Source: Sphagnum compactum
Lineage: Eukaryota; Bryophyta; Sphagnopsida; Sphagnales
DNA length: 64,000 bases
NCBI GenBank assembly: GCA_965153455.1
Contig: OZ234501.1
Location: 12,400,001 to 12,464,000, forward strand
Direction: 5' to 3'
Part shown: positions 48,971-62,151 of the stretch, in pieces
Layout: the number at the start of each line of letters is the position of its first letter
Position numbering within the stretch: the stretch's first letter is position 1
Made by a program: the position numbers and the translations under genes
Notes under the pieces: generated by a model
Told to the model about the DNA's origin: nothing
Databases searched by the model: none
The model's input: only the letters and a program-made list of their open reading frames with translations

Positions 48971-50667
48971 CATGGTGAAGTATTGGACAGACGAGCTCTG
49001 CATTTGCTATTGGAGTAATCTCTGCTCAAACTTGTAGACAAGTAAAATGCAATCAGTGTTTTGCAGATCAATTAGTCTTCCTCAAGAAATCAGAGGCAAA
49101 AAGCTCAAAACAAATGGGTTCATCTATAAATCTGTCCTCAAAGAAAATTTGTTACACACCTTCTTCTCATTGTTCTCACTATGCTAAAAGCTGCCTTGTC
49201 CTTGCAGGTAAGTCTCAAGAGTGGTGGTAGATTTCCCTTCTCCCACAACAATTGTACCTGCTTACACAGCTGCTACTTTCCGCTTTTTTATCATTTGCAC
49301 CAGGTACATAATTTTGAGGAAAGATGTCACATGATGTCCAAGCTCTTGTATGCTCTTTGCCATGACTTTTCTAAATTTCTTGTCTAAGAAAGTTTCAGGC
49401 TCTCAGCTTTTTGTCAGTTAAGAATGCGAATCTTTTTCATATTTGTGCTGACAATAAAGAGGTCAGCAGTTTGTGTTCTTAATGAACATCTTTGCCTTGT
49501 TTTGCAAAATGCCCAAATGGGTGGTCTTCATTCTGTGCTGCTAAGAAATGAATTCTAAGTAATAGTCATGTGATTTGTGCTCAAGGTGGAAAACTTTTGG
49601 TGATCATGTATGTGCAAGTATGGGTTTTCTGCTTCCAAATGGTGGACATTTTGTGTTTGAATAGTCTGAAGCTGCTGCAGTAGCTGGCTGTCCATGGTGA
49701 GTTAGATTGAACCATCTTTTGAGCCCAGAATGGACAAGTTCAAGAGATTCAGCTGGTGGGTTGAGGTAGTAGATATGGGTGCTCAACAGAAGCTGTCCAA
49801 AATCTTTTAAAGCTTCTTCAGTTCCAATGAAGAACAAAACTTCAACATAGTATTTGAATGAGGAGCAACAGGAAGAATGTACTTTTGCCTACTTCATTTT
49901 GCATTTGGTTTTTGAATATACTTCACTTTCCTGTCTCAGACAACATGCAATTCCATCAAGAGCATTCATTTGAATTCATAGGAATTGAAGCCTAAGAAAG
50001 GCAATGACCCTGGGACGATATGGGAAGCTCAGCCTGTTAGTGTGTAAGAGCTAGACTTGCACCCTCTCTCCCTTTGACCCCACCTGATTAATCCCACTAC
50101 AAGTTCTCCCAAATTGAACTTTTGTGGAATACCATTAGTGTGTTATATACAAATATGTAGTCAATTGCTGTCTTTGTCTTGATTCCAATTGTATTTAGGA
50201 TTTTTTCAGCTTAGGTTTCAATTGCTGAAACCATATTAGGAGATCCCAGAATAGGGGATCTGAGACTCGTGGTGCCGGTTCTGAAGTCTCAAAATGACCC
50301 AACACTTCAAGACTCTGTCTCAAAGATTTTAACCAATTCCATTTATGATCTGCAATATCCAACTTGAAAGTACTTAGATTTCATAAGGTGGCAGGATTGG
50401 AACACTATGATTCCCATTAACAATGCAAGTGCTCAAACTCGTAGATCAGAAGACATACAATTCTAGATCTTCTTTGTTTTCTGATGAGGCATTTCCAAAG
50501 AACTCATCTGTCTTGACTCTTGATAAATGCATGCAAATACACACACACACACACACACACATATACATACATACATATATAGGATTTGGCCATCATTCAG
50601 AGCCCAATGTCAACAAAGGACTTTTGATTTGTCTGTGTTGGGACTTTTGTTGGGTAGTTTAACCAAT
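48971..50667. other. Intergenic DNA without recognisable genes
   Basis: A CA/TA microsatellite lies at about 50536-50580. A minus-strand open frame at 49837-49604 reads as plausible protein text but matches nothing known to me. Confidence 0.45.
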
Positions 50668-50752
50668 AAAAGATTAATATGCAACATATATGACCCAAAA
50701 CTATCATGAGTTCTACTACCAATATGAGTTTTGGGTCATATATTAATCTTTT
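50668..50752 (+). repeat. Fold-back with 26-base stem (hairpin-RNA or MITE-like)
   Basis: Arm 1 (50668-50702) begins AAAAGATTAATAT and ends ATGACCCAAAACT. Arm 2 (50727-50752) is the exact complement of those two 13-base blocks joined (AGTTTTGGGTCAT then ATATTAATCTTTT). The stem is therefore 26 paired bases with a 9-base bulge in arm 1 and a 24-base loop. The size is compatible with a plant small-RNA precursor, but a decayed miniature element is equally possible. Confidence 0.75.
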
Positions 50753-51825
50753 GCAGCTTGTGAATCAATGTTTAATTTTTTTTTTTTGAGTGCAATGGAA
50801 GAAAAAAGGAATGTAAATTTGAATACTTTATGAAATAGCAAACACATAGGAATGACAAAATCCATGAGAACATGATTGAAAACACATGGGACCAAAGTAT
50901 GGGAATTGTGAAAATGGCCATGCTGGGTGTGTTTTCAGCTCTTTCTCTCAATGTCACTCGGAAATGCAATTTTCAATCTGATATATAGTGCCAACAGCAT
51001 AGATTAGGACATATGTAGTATGGATGTGAAACTGAAAGCATTTGGTCATTAGTCCAACTCACACTCATAAGAGGTCACACAGCCAGTGTCGATGGGTTCT
51101 TTTTGAAGAGAACCTCTGGCCCCAGTTTTGATCTTTCAATTTTCATTGGAGTCTCTCAAGGTATGGGGTTTGAGCTTGGTTCTTCAAATTTCTAAACTTT
51201 GTGGTTTCAATTTTGGCGCAATTTTTTTCAAGTTGAAGAACCTCTGAGCCGAGTTTGAAAATTGGGTCTGATTTCACCGACATGCTATACACACTCTTCA
51301 AGGCTAGAGATTTTGTGGGTCTCAAGTTTCACAACAAACTAGAACTTGGGATTGTCAAGGTATGGAGTTTTCCAATTAAGTAAAATTGGTTCTTACGGAA
51401 AAAATACGCATAGAGTTCAACCTACTTGCCAATTTTTTGAAATGAGTCCAATTTGCCTCCTCAAAGAACCTAAACTAGTGTTCAAGAATTTATTTTTTCA
51501 TAGATTCGGTTTCAATTCTAAATCTAGCAAAAGGTTAGTTGCATGATTTGATTCTTATGTTGGTTTTGACAAATAGGGTTTGGGTCATAGGAACTTGAAT
51601 CCTCACCTTGCAAACCAGGAAATGTTCCACAAGAGATGATTCATGTCTTTTTATTGTCAACAAAAAAGAAAGGAGGAGAAGAAACAAGGCATCCATGCTG
51701 TAAAAGATAATTACTAAAGCAAGGTACATATTCAGGGTAATATGAGCCATGTGTAACCAATGCTTGATTTTTAATGTTTTAGTATTAAAAATTATAATAA
51801 TGTTTGTAAATTTTTTTAATGTATA
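50753..51825. other. Intergenic DNA
   Basis: No gene was recognised. Several short open frames lack any family signature. Confidence 0.5.
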
Positions 51826-52030
51826 TACATAACAATGTTTCAAATATATTATGAAAACATGTGAATTGATTTGTAATCAATCTAATGAGAATAAAATATA
51901 CAAAAACATTCCTCAAACATTATAACCAAAATTTTCAAATTTTAATAAAATATTAAATGACTCCTAAATGATTAAAAATGAGATATTTTTTAAGATATAT
52001 AGATTTTAAAACTTTACATAATAGCATAGT
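51826..52030 (+). repeat. Dispersed repeat, copy B
   Basis: ACAATGTTTCAAATATATTA with TGAAAACATGTGAAT, AACATTATAACCAA and GATATTTTTTAAGATAT matches copy A near 44190-44400 with substitutions and small gaps. Confidence 0.55.
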
Positions 52031-53985
52031 GAAATATAATAATAACTTTTTGGGCCAAAAGATTTTTTTAATGATTTTTAAAGTTTACAAATGAAATATT
52101 CTTTAAATGTTTTAGAAATATTATAAAAATAAGCAATCACTAAGGATGCATTGTTTGCTCCTGTTAATTTAATGCACCCAACAACTAACAAATTAGGACT
52201 CTTTTGTTATGTAAAACTTGGTAGATATTTTAAAGATGAATTTTGTGATAGGTGAAGCTCAAGGCTAACAATTTTATTGAAATAAGGGCCCATGAGAAGT
52301 GGAGTTGAACACAAGCTCAATCTCAACAAAACCCACGGCCAAGGGCTTTATCATATGTAAAGATCGTAGATATGCAACACCGTGGCCATGAGAAGATTAG
52401 CAAATGGGTTTTATAATTTTCATAAAGGCTACAAAGGTGTAGACAAGCTTTACAAACATTGTAACATTCACATGAAAAACTATTGAATTTTTTTGTCCCA
52501 TAAGATGGCATTTGACTACATTTTTTAAAAAACTAAGGTTTTTTTCTAACCAAAACAAGATGTAGTTTATTCTTCACCCTATTAAATGACCACCTTGTCA
52601 TTGAAGGTGGAACATTTTCTAACAATTGCAACAAGGGAAAACATGAATGTTGAAATCTTCCACCTCCAATTTTAGACTAATTCTCAAAACATTGGATTGA
52701 CAAGTTACTATATGTGATAAATGTATAAAATACACAATTTTCATGCGATGATTATCTCGAGTTTTAAACATGGTTACACTTCAAACTTCTTCATTTATTT
52801 TATATATGACAATTTGTACTTCTTAACATAAAATTAAAAATGCAATTCCACCAAATGAAATTGCATGAGGAAAAAAAAAGAAAAAAGATGCAAAACAATG
52901 TAATAGACTATCAAAGCATTTGCCTCCCCTTGTGTATTTCTAGAAATTTAAGTCCACATTATTTAATCTTCTCAACTAGCTCCAAATTATTAGGTATTTT
53001 ATGTAGGTATGCTTGAAGATGAGCTTCTTTTTTTTCCATAAGGTGCAAGTTACTTTTAGCATTAAGGTGCTATAGCCCATACAAGTGCCTCATCCTTGCC
53101 TAACGGCGTGGCCAAACATCTAGCATGCCCAAGCTATGTTGAGCCCGGAAATACTTGCAAGATGACAATGACTCCAAGCCACTAGCCTATTAGATTGACG
53201 ATTAGTTGTGCAATGCATGGGCATACACCTTGGGAAACAAAATTGGAGAACTTGCGAGAGGTAACACCAAAAGGCTCCTTGTTGAATAACAGTTTAGAGT
53301 TTCACCTTTGATGACAGGTTCAAATAAATTATGAGAAATTATGAAATCCTTCAACATGGGTAGGTGATTATGAATTTGATTTTTTTATTAAAAAAAAACC
53401 ACCTAAAGAGAATTTGTAGGTCTCAGTTGTAACTCACATATTGGTTCCTAGTTGAAGCCAAAATTGTATCCTAAATCTGAAGCAAATGTGAAGTCGATTG
53501 ATTTTTTTTCAACATTTTTTCTTTTTTGAATTTTTTTGGGGATTTTTTTTTTCCCTAGTGTAAACTTGACTATTTTTTATTTTTTTTCATAAAACTCCAA
53601 TTTTTAATTTCACAAAATTTAAAGAAAAAAAAAACCCTAGAGAAGAGAAGTCCCTTCCTTCCAGACAGAGCCAATGTGAAAAATGGGAACCTTAACCCAA
53701 GCTCCATTAGTCTATTAGACTGACACTTAATCATGGAACCAGCAATTCTTTTGGGGCAAATTTTTGCACTATGACAACAAAAATATTTTGGAAATTTTTC
53801 TTTTAAAAAGTGAAAGCTCAAAAAAATAAAAAATGCTAAAATTCTGGACAAATTAGCCAAACTTATGAAACCACAAGATTGGGTAAACCACAAGTTTGGC
53901 TAATTTTTCCAGGGTTTCATAGAATGCACTTGTGATTGGAAAACTAGAGGGAACTGCATTGGGTACATGCTGGGAACAAATTATG
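52031..53985. other. AT-rich intergenic DNA
   Basis: No gene was recognised. Poly-T and poly-A tracts lie around 53505-53635. Confidence 0.5.
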
Positions 53986-53989
53986 GGGC

Positions 53990-55240
53990 CGGGGGGGGGG
54001 GGGGGGGGTGTTGGGGAGGGGAGCGTTTGAGGGAGTAAGAATAGCTTTAGAAAAACAAGAAAACCAACTGAAAGTTTACAACGGCGGCCCCAGCCGAGGT
54101 CGACCCTTCGTGGGACGCACGCAATTCTAAATTAAGGACCCGACAAAGGGAAGCGCGAAGACTAGACCCTGTCACCACGACCGTTACTTCCTTCACTTAG
54201 GTACTTTTATTGAAGAAAGTACCTATAGCGTGAAATGATTGCTACCTATAAAAAGCCTACGCTAAGCAAGGGCCTTTGTCCCCTTTTGCTCCCTCCAGTT
54301 CTTCTTTCCGGCTTTTCTTTTTGTCTTTTACTTCCAACGTCATCATTGCATTTAAAGCTTCCTTCTTTTTTGACTGACTCACACGACTAGTAACTTACTT
54401 TTATCTATCAAGTAAGTTTTTTTCTTTTTGCCAAATTTAGTTTTTACTGTGCTTCTTAGTCCTACCAGTTCGATATTTACTTTACTTACTCAGCCGCCAA
54501 AGCGCCGGGTGCGGGGGGTGCGGGGGTGTGGGTCCGTGCTTTCTCCTGTCCTTCCAGGACCCCAGGTTTACCGGGACCGCCGCCAAAAGGATGGGTCATT
54601 TTGGAGTGGAGTGTATTTCTTTATCTAATGGTTCCGTAAGGTCCGGTATGTGTTGTTGGAATCTGAGCAGCCTCCTTTTCTGGGGGGAAAAGGGGCCCCA
54701 GGGGCGTCGACCCTACTAAGGGTGGGATATAGGCCTTAGGGTGAGGTACACACCCCAACGAGCAGCCTCTTTTTGGAGGGAAAAGGGGCCCAGGGGTATT
54801 AGGCCCTAGGGTGAGGTATAGGCTCTAAGGTGAGGTTCACTTACCCCATGTAAGTAGGTGGGTGGGTAAATAAATGGTATATAGTTAATATGTGAATATA
54901 CGTAAGTGCCATGGTTACGAATTGAAAATTCTTGAAATGAACCACTTTCAATAAAGCTCCGGTTTTTAGGGTCCCGAAAACCCTATTGAATGGGACCCAT
55001 CGAGGACTAACCAACTAACTTGAACCCTTTTGTTGACCCCATACATAATATATCAAAAGGTTGAGGGGAAAAACAAAAAAAAAAAAGTGTTGTTGAAAGG
55101 TGGGTGAGGAGCTGAATTCCATATTCAATTCCGTAAAAAGCTGCGTTGATTTTGGTAGTGTAGTTGGAGGGCACAATTACAGGTTAAAAAATTTGCTCCC
55201 CAAAAGGGGTGGGCATTTCATCCAAAAAATAACGTAACGC
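53990..55240 (+). other. Probable mitochondrial DNA insert (NUMT)
   Basis: After a long G tract (53992-54008) the composition shifts to balanced GC with normal CG dinucleotides and the short-word style of plant mitochondrial intergenic DNA, for example GGAAGCGCGAAGACTAGACC, CTTCACTTAGGTACTTT and CTACCTATAAAAAGCC. Hairpins typical of that DNA occur: GGTACTTT/AAAGTACC near 54200-54225 and GGGTCCC/GGGACCC near 54970-54998. A 95-base tandem duplication (GAGCAGCCTC at 54665 and 54760) lies inside. No mitochondrial gene was identified, so this rests on sequence style and could be another GC-rich insert. Confidence 0.45.
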
Positions 55241-58200
55241 CTGCTTATGTATGTGAGTATTTTGTTTTCGCTTTTGTATGAAAAAATATTACCAAAAGTA
55301 GTGTATAGGAACATTGGATACCTCAATGTTTGGGTGTATCTTACAATGGTTCATTCAAGGCCAAACCTTGTATCATCTCCACTTTATCCCAAGTTTCAAT
55401 TAGGGTGAAACAAAAACACAAAACAGAGATAACATCATGAAATTTGAAATACACCCCCAAAATGCAACAAAATATAGTGTCCTCATCAAGTGATGGTTTC
55501 TCCTCATGAATATCATATATGGTGAACTAGATATACTTAACCCATTCACACAATCACCTACCTATTATGAAGGCTGTTTGTTTCATTTCTTATCAACGGG
55601 TCAACATTGTTTTGCCAGTTATAACATCGCATGCACATCGATCGATGTTATCATTATTGACTTCACTTGAATAAATTTGATATCACAGATGACTATGACA
55701 CTAGCAGCTGAAGTGAAGGAAGGATTTCATCATAATCATTATTCAACAAATGTGTTTTTTTCTTTTGTCATAAAAGTTTTTGAGATGTTTTCATTGACAG
55801 GTTGAGAGTTTTTTTCATTGATGTGTTTAACATGACATAAACAACAAAAGGCACTAAAAACCCTCTTTTATCGATGTTGCTTTCCTTCTATATATATATA
55901 TTTAAAAAAAGCATTAGTAAGAACCCAGTCCACCTCCATCTCAAGACCAGCTATTACTGCAAGGGAAGGTTCTTCCAAGCTAGGAGTTTTATTGGGTTTA
56001 CCCCCTCTCTTGAGTTGATTTGCTTCATGCAACGGGTGGAGGGTTGGGATCTTAGTGGTTCCCTTTCCTCCTTGTGGCCCGCCTTTGTTGGGCTGTTTGC
56101 TTGCCTGCACTTCAGTCCTTGGCCCTTGTTTCCTTTTCTCTCCATTTCTTTCTATAAAGTTTGGCAGGGTTTGTTTCTTTTGTTGGTCAAGTTGAGATCT
56201 CCCCACCTCATGTCACACTCTTAGTACTGTTGGAAAGCCCTTCATGAGTATGGGTGCACCAAGCTGGTTTTATAATATTTCAACTTACAATGGGGAAGTT
56301 ATTGAATACAGTAGTAAAGGGCAGCTTCAACACATGTCTATTGAACAATTGTTTCACTAAAAAAATCATTTAAATCAAGACTAAAAATTATAGAGGAATT
56401 TGGGCACACTCTCGATAATGTTGGGATGCCCTCAATGGCAAGATTTAATGAAGGTGATCCGGTAAATTTTAAACCTAATGATAGGGAGATACTCAATTCT
56501 GATTTTTTTTTTTCTCATTGGAAATTCAATTAAAGTACAAAAAATAGTTTTGGAAGGAAAAATCAGTCGAGTGACCAGTTCACACTTGGGCCATGGCACA
56601 AGCTACACTAGTGATTATTAAAGGGATACAATTAACATATTTACATTAATTTATTTTTAGGTGCCAGGGTCCGAGAATGGGCTATATCGATGAGCCACCA
56701 CCCGTTGGCATGTGGGTGAAACCCTAACCGACCCCCCGGCCAACGAGAGTGACAAGGTCGGTCTGCTTGTTGTATTCAAAAAAACAAAAGATAAAAAATT
56801 GAAATATGAATATGATAAAGGAAACAACCTCAATGAAACACCCTACACATTCCCCATCCCTTTTTTGTTCTTGGGGATGTGCTCAACCCCTTTATACAGC
56901 AGCTCAGATCAGAGATCTTTTCACTTGAAACATATTAAAAAAAACTAGACACATTTTGGATATTTTCACAAAGAATTCCATGAACATCACATGTGATGAA
57001 CAACTTCCCACAAATGATGTCAATCTTACATGATCCACCAAACAATAATTTGACTTCATATGATTTATTTATTGTGTGTTTAAAAAAATTACATGGGTGG
57101 AGCTCATCCCAATTTTTCCTTCTCATGATGTGGTTGTTTGTTCCCTTTGAATGAGCCCATGCTTGCACTAGTTGAAAAAAGGTACCTAATATCTTGGCCA
57201 CATGTGAACTTGTTGCCTTTGTTTCGTGTCGGCCCAACCCATTTCCCTATACATTATACATTATTCTTATCCATGTACATATATACTCCTAATGTGAATG
57301 TCTACTTCCCCTTTCCCTGTTTCCAATTTTGATGACTTTTTTGACAGGCACTCTCTTTTACTAGCAAAAGTTTGCCAAAAAATAGAAATTCCAAAAATGA
57401 AGTGAGTTTTGAAAGTTTCAATTGCAAGAAGTGGAATAAAAAATTACTAAAAGTTTATCGGATTTCTATATTTGGTTTTCAATATGTAGGCAAAAAGCAA
57501 AAAATAAAATAAAATAAAATAAACCAGGATTAAAGATTTTTATTTCATATCTGGTTTATAATCAGATTTGGCTAAAATCTTGTACAGGATGGATGATTGC
57601 CACTTTTTCTACATCTTCCTATGGATGATGACCACTTTGGCTGCCTTAAAAAAGATTGAGTAAAAAACAACTGACTTTGTTTGATTGATGATAAAATCTT
57701 CAGTCAAAAAGCACTGACTTTGAGTGATGATAGATTAGCATTTAGGGGACTTCTTGGCTCATTTTCCAAAGCAATTTTTGCTCATAAAGAAATAAAAGAT
57801 CTGATGTTCCTCGTGACCACAACTCCCTTTTAGTTCTATAATCAAATAAATTGCAAAGGGAGTTAGTTGGTTTCACATATATACTCACATTACTTAATCC
57901 AAATGTCATAATGATTGCAAGCCAGGATATTATTAGCTACCTACTTCACTTGGTAGTTACCTACTGCCTAGTGAAAAATGTATATGACCACTTTAACTGT
58001 TATAAGTTGTAAGTTGTCACTTGGATATTTCAAATTGAAATTTGTTTAGTTTATTTTCAAATAAAGAATTTTATTTTTTTTGAGATTTTTGTCCTTTTGA
58101 AGGGTTTCTTGTGTGTGTGTGTGTCTCACACCATATTTAGGAGTTTTTTAAAAAAAATTCCACCAATTCTCATCCCATTTTTGTTTAATTGAATGTTATT

Positions 58201-59528
58201 ATACTTGTTCAATTCCATTCAATATTTTCATTCAAATGAAACTTAATTTTCACAAAATTAACCTTTTTTTCATGAATTGATCAATTGATCATCGTTCATA
58301 ATAGCACAAAACCCAAGTATTATATTATATAATGTAGATCTAGAGAAACAAAAATGGGGAAATTATTTTTACATTTGTGGGTAGAAAGAAAAAAGAAAAA
58401 AATGAATGGGGAAAGTAACTTAATTCTAGAAGAAGCCCCAAAAAAAGGCCATTTATTGACTAGGGGTGGGGCATGCCATTATTGGATGTCTTTGTTATGG
58501 CAAAGAGAGTAAGGGGAACCTTAGGAAACTTAAAAACACTTAAATTATTGGAAACCAAAGGTAATTCCAACATTGTTTTGGGGGTGGGGGGGCGGGGGAT
58601 AAAGCCCATGCTCAAGGTAGTTCCAAAATTTGAAGCTTATCAAATGAGGAAAAGTACCTTTATACTTTCAATAATAATAATAATCTATCCCCCACCAAAT
58701 ATTTGTTAATGACATTGAAAAAAGGAAAGTCTTGAAGATGTGTGGCATTTTTCAATTGTTAAATCAAAAATCAAATTGAAAGGGATTTTCTAATTGTATG
58801 CAAACGTGAGAGATTTTCATTCCTATTAATAATCAATTGGTCTACATTTAATCCTATTATTTCTTGTACTTTTAAAAAATACCAAAATTTCCCAATATAT
58901 TATTATTCCATTTAAAGCCATTTAAAGTTGAAACTTTTAAATTAACTTTTTAGGTATAGGTTTATCTATGGTGTTGATGGCATTTCTTGTCACATTATTA
59001 AGGCAAGAAAAGGCCTTGCATGGGATTGGCACTAACATTGAGTTTATGAAATAATTCAAAGGTTCAAAACAAACTTTAAACACCTTTGGGTGCAAAATTT
59101 TGTTGTAAAAATTGTTCTCAAGTTACAACCATGGATTGAAATTTTCTTAAAAAGGGATGGAAATTCAATTGAAGGCTTTGCATTGAAAACAAAATTTCTA
59201 GCAATATAGAAATCATTAAACATTTTTATTATGGAAAGGATGTTGGACCTTAACCTTGGGTTATGATCTATATTATTCCAAATGTGTGGGCTAAAATGAA
59301 AACAAATTCAAAAATTGATATGGAAAGAAAATGTGAAAAATATTTATTTAATTCGTAAAAGCCTAAGCCTTGGGAAATAAATTTCACTACCAAACAAGTT
59401 TTAAACATATTTTTTCATGGATCTATGCACATATTAAAGAGAAAAAGGAAATGCATTGATGGATTTGAAAAAATAATGAAAAGAAAAAATGGTTAAAAAT
59501 TTGGTGTGTAGCACAAGATGCCTTTAAC
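55241..59528. other. Intergenic DNA without recognisable genes
   Basis: Two GC-richer patches (about 55920-56220 and 56660-56920) have open frames on both strands but no known domain. They may be retroelement fragments. The rest is AT-rich. Confidence 0.45.
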
Positions 59529-59537
59529 ACTATCAAA

Positions 59538-60702
59538 ACTAACATAATCATACACATGAAAACATGCACACAAATAAAAAAGTTGACCTACAAAATGCAA
59601 GAATCCAAGTTCAAAAGCACACAAAACATGACGCGCTCCTAAGTCCCTTGTTGAACCCACTTGAGGGTTCAACTATATGGAGTTGCGGAAAGTTGGGACT
59701 TGGGGGCCGCTCCCGACTTCCAGCACTAAAGAGGGGTAGAGGGGCGTGCTAGAAGTCCCGGGATTGGACTAGGAAGAGGACAAGCGTTTCACCTATTCAA
59801 ATCTGCATCAAAACCAACCCTAAGTTTGTTAGAATCCATTCTACACCCTTTTGGTGTTGGGACAAGCCACGGGCTAACTCGGACTCACTTGACTCACCAC
59901 GGCCCGGACTCGGGGGAAGCCACCACCTTCCCCCATATAGTATACTCTGCGTCTCACCGCGGAGGCTACATCCGAATGGCTTTTTTTCCCGGGACTCCCA
60001 AGTTGGAGTCCCGAAACTGTCCCGGGTTGGAGTCCCGGAACTTTGGGAGCTTGTATCTCCCAGCTCCGACCTCCGATTGGAGTGAGGTCTGAACCAAAGT
60101 TATAACCCTCTTCGAGAGCTTTCCAACGCCATGTCGCACTCCTTCAGGCGACGTCGGGAAAGGGTCGATTCCCGACTTTTAGTGGTCGGGAGTCAAACTG
60201 CCAGTTTGACTCCCGGCCCTTCTTTTGCCCATAACTTGGGCTGCAAATATCCAAATTGCCAATGCGAGGGCATTTTAGACATCTACACTTCAAGACCTTT
60301 CCATTGATATAAAGAACACATCAAGGCGAGGTGTTTTGACTCCCTGTAATTGCTTCTGAGTTTTCGGGAGTCCCAGAGGACTCCAACTTCCCACTTTTGG
60401 GAGTGTGGGCTTCACCCTCACACTTAGCCCAAAGTGGGGTTGCGACAAAACACGTCTATTTTTCAGGTGTGCTTTAGAATCTCAAAGACAAAAGATGATA
60501 ATGTAAACCCAACACCATGGGAATTAACCCCCCAAACACCAAAAAAAATCACATTAAATTGGGTTCCAACCATGAATAACAAACTACAAGAAATTAATGT
60601 CCTGCAACAAATACTTGTAGCTATTATGCACTACAAGATTGGCACCCAACATTATTGAAACTAAAAAATTCATACACCTGAAAATATGCACACAAATCGC
60701 CC
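59538..60702 (+). repeat. Direct repeat flanking the second solo LTR
   Basis: ATCATACACATGAAAACATG then CACACAAA (about 59547) recurs after the LTR as TTCATACACCTGAAAATATG then CACACAAA (about 60670). The two copies were roughly 300 bases apart before the 0.8 kb LTR inserted between them, so this is an older duplication and not the insertion's target site. Confidence 0.55.
59629..60447 (+). mobile_element. Solo LTR, copy 2 (819 bases), perfect target duplication
   Basis: It has the same family and orientation as 18480-19301, starting TGACGCGCTCC and ending GGTTGCGACA. The flanks AAACA (59624-59628) and AAACA (60448-60452) are a perfect five-base target-site duplication, which fixes the ends. 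A TATA-like CCATATAGTAT lies at about 59934 and the 14-base inverted repeat at 60187-60215. A second stem (CTTCCAGCAC against GTGCTAGAAG, about 59716-59757) corresponds to CTTCAGCAC/GTGCTGAAG in copy 1. No coding sequence adjoins it, so the internal region was lost, presumably by LTR-LTR recombination. Confidence 0.9.
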
Positions 60703-61393
60703 CTCTAGTTGGGGTAAAGGTCTTCCTACACTGTGAGCCCCATCATTAGTCACCTATTTGCAATCCTTTATGTTTAACCAAATTACAACCTTCTTTGAAT
60801 CATCTATTGTTTCAATCAATAATAAGTATATGTCCTAGTATTAATCAAGGCCTAATACAACAACAAAACATGTTTCTTTGGTGCATCACGGACATACTCA
60901 ATTGTTGGTCGGAACTTGCACAAGTGGTGGTATAAAACAACCCAAATGCCATCTCCTATAACAATGGTCATAAACCAACATGGTTGCTACACCTTTTGAT
61001 ATTCCACATAACAATCATCGCAAACTTGCTTAAACTATGGCTAACGATGGATCCTTTTGGCCATCCACATGTGGAAAGTGACATGGGGCACAATTTCTAT
61101 ACTTGACCATCCTAACTTTCCAACAACATAACCCTTGATGGTAAAACATTTTTCACATGTAAAATGACACAATTGACTATCACATCCAATGTGGTAGGTG
61201 TTGTCTGTGTCAAGGACAAAACAAAAAACTTGGCAATCAATCAAAACTAAATAGTTTTATTGTTTAAACAAGGAATGATGCAAGTTAGGCATGAGATGGA
61301 CTAAAAGTACAAAGGCTATAACTTGCATTGAAGATATTGAAGGGTGGTGCTTTCTTGACCTCTTTTTACATTATCCAATGGAAGGATGAAAGA
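60453..61393. other. Intergenic DNA
   Basis: No gene was recognised. Confidence 0.45.
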
Positions 61394-62151
61394 ACATTAT
61401 AGTGACCCCCTTGGGGTGTCACATTGTACTACTTTCTAGGGATGTGCATGTTTGAGTCTATCCCACTTCAAACTTTTGAAAGAATTTCACAATATTTTTG
61501 CATATTATGTTAGAATATAACCTAGGCAAGATATTAGAAAAGAAATTATTTCGTTTCATTTTATAAAGTGGGAGATTGGAGTATATTTGTGAAAACGAAT
61601 GTAATGTACCTATGTACTCAAAAACACAAATATACTCCAAAAAAACTTTGAATGATTTTTAGTCTTTATGAAAGTTGAAAGTATATTAACCCATGTCATT
61701 TCACATAATATGAACCATATTTGGATATTATGTGACTAATTTGAAAATTTTCATCTTAAAAAATGAGTTTTTTAGCAAAGATGCGATAAATGTGTGGTAA
61801 ATTGAAAAAAATTTGACAAATAATCACATCCACATAGAAGATGACAAACATAGCTAGATGTGGCATTTTTTTAAATTGATTATTTTAATGACTAAGCCCT
61901 AAAGTTAGTGCAGTCAAAACAAGACTAATGTATATTATAGATATATTCATGGATATTTCAATATAAATAATTAAATCTATTATTTAAAAAATAATCATAT
62001 TACATAACATTAGTTTTGTACATAAAAAAATTGTAGGGGCCAAAAATCAAATTGAGACCCAAAATTAAATGTACCATGCTTTTGGAGGAATTATATTGTA
62101 TGTACTATAATACTAAACCCAAAAATGCCTCAAAGGGGGTCACCGTAATGT
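61394..62151. mobile_element. Candidate 758-base terminal-inverted-repeat element
   Basis: The 24 bases at 61394-61417 (ACATTATAGTGACCCCCTTG and GGG) and the complement of 62128-62151 (ACATTACGGTGACCCCCTTT and GAGG) match at 20 of 24 positions. The interior is AT-rich and noncoding, as in a MITE. I could not find a convincing target duplication, so this may be a chance or LTR-related inverted pair. Confidence 0.4.

Noticed and set aside
55868-56224. Open frames on both strands of a GC-richer patch
   Set aside because: Neither strand gives a known motif; overlapping frames on opposite strands suggest low stop density and not coding.
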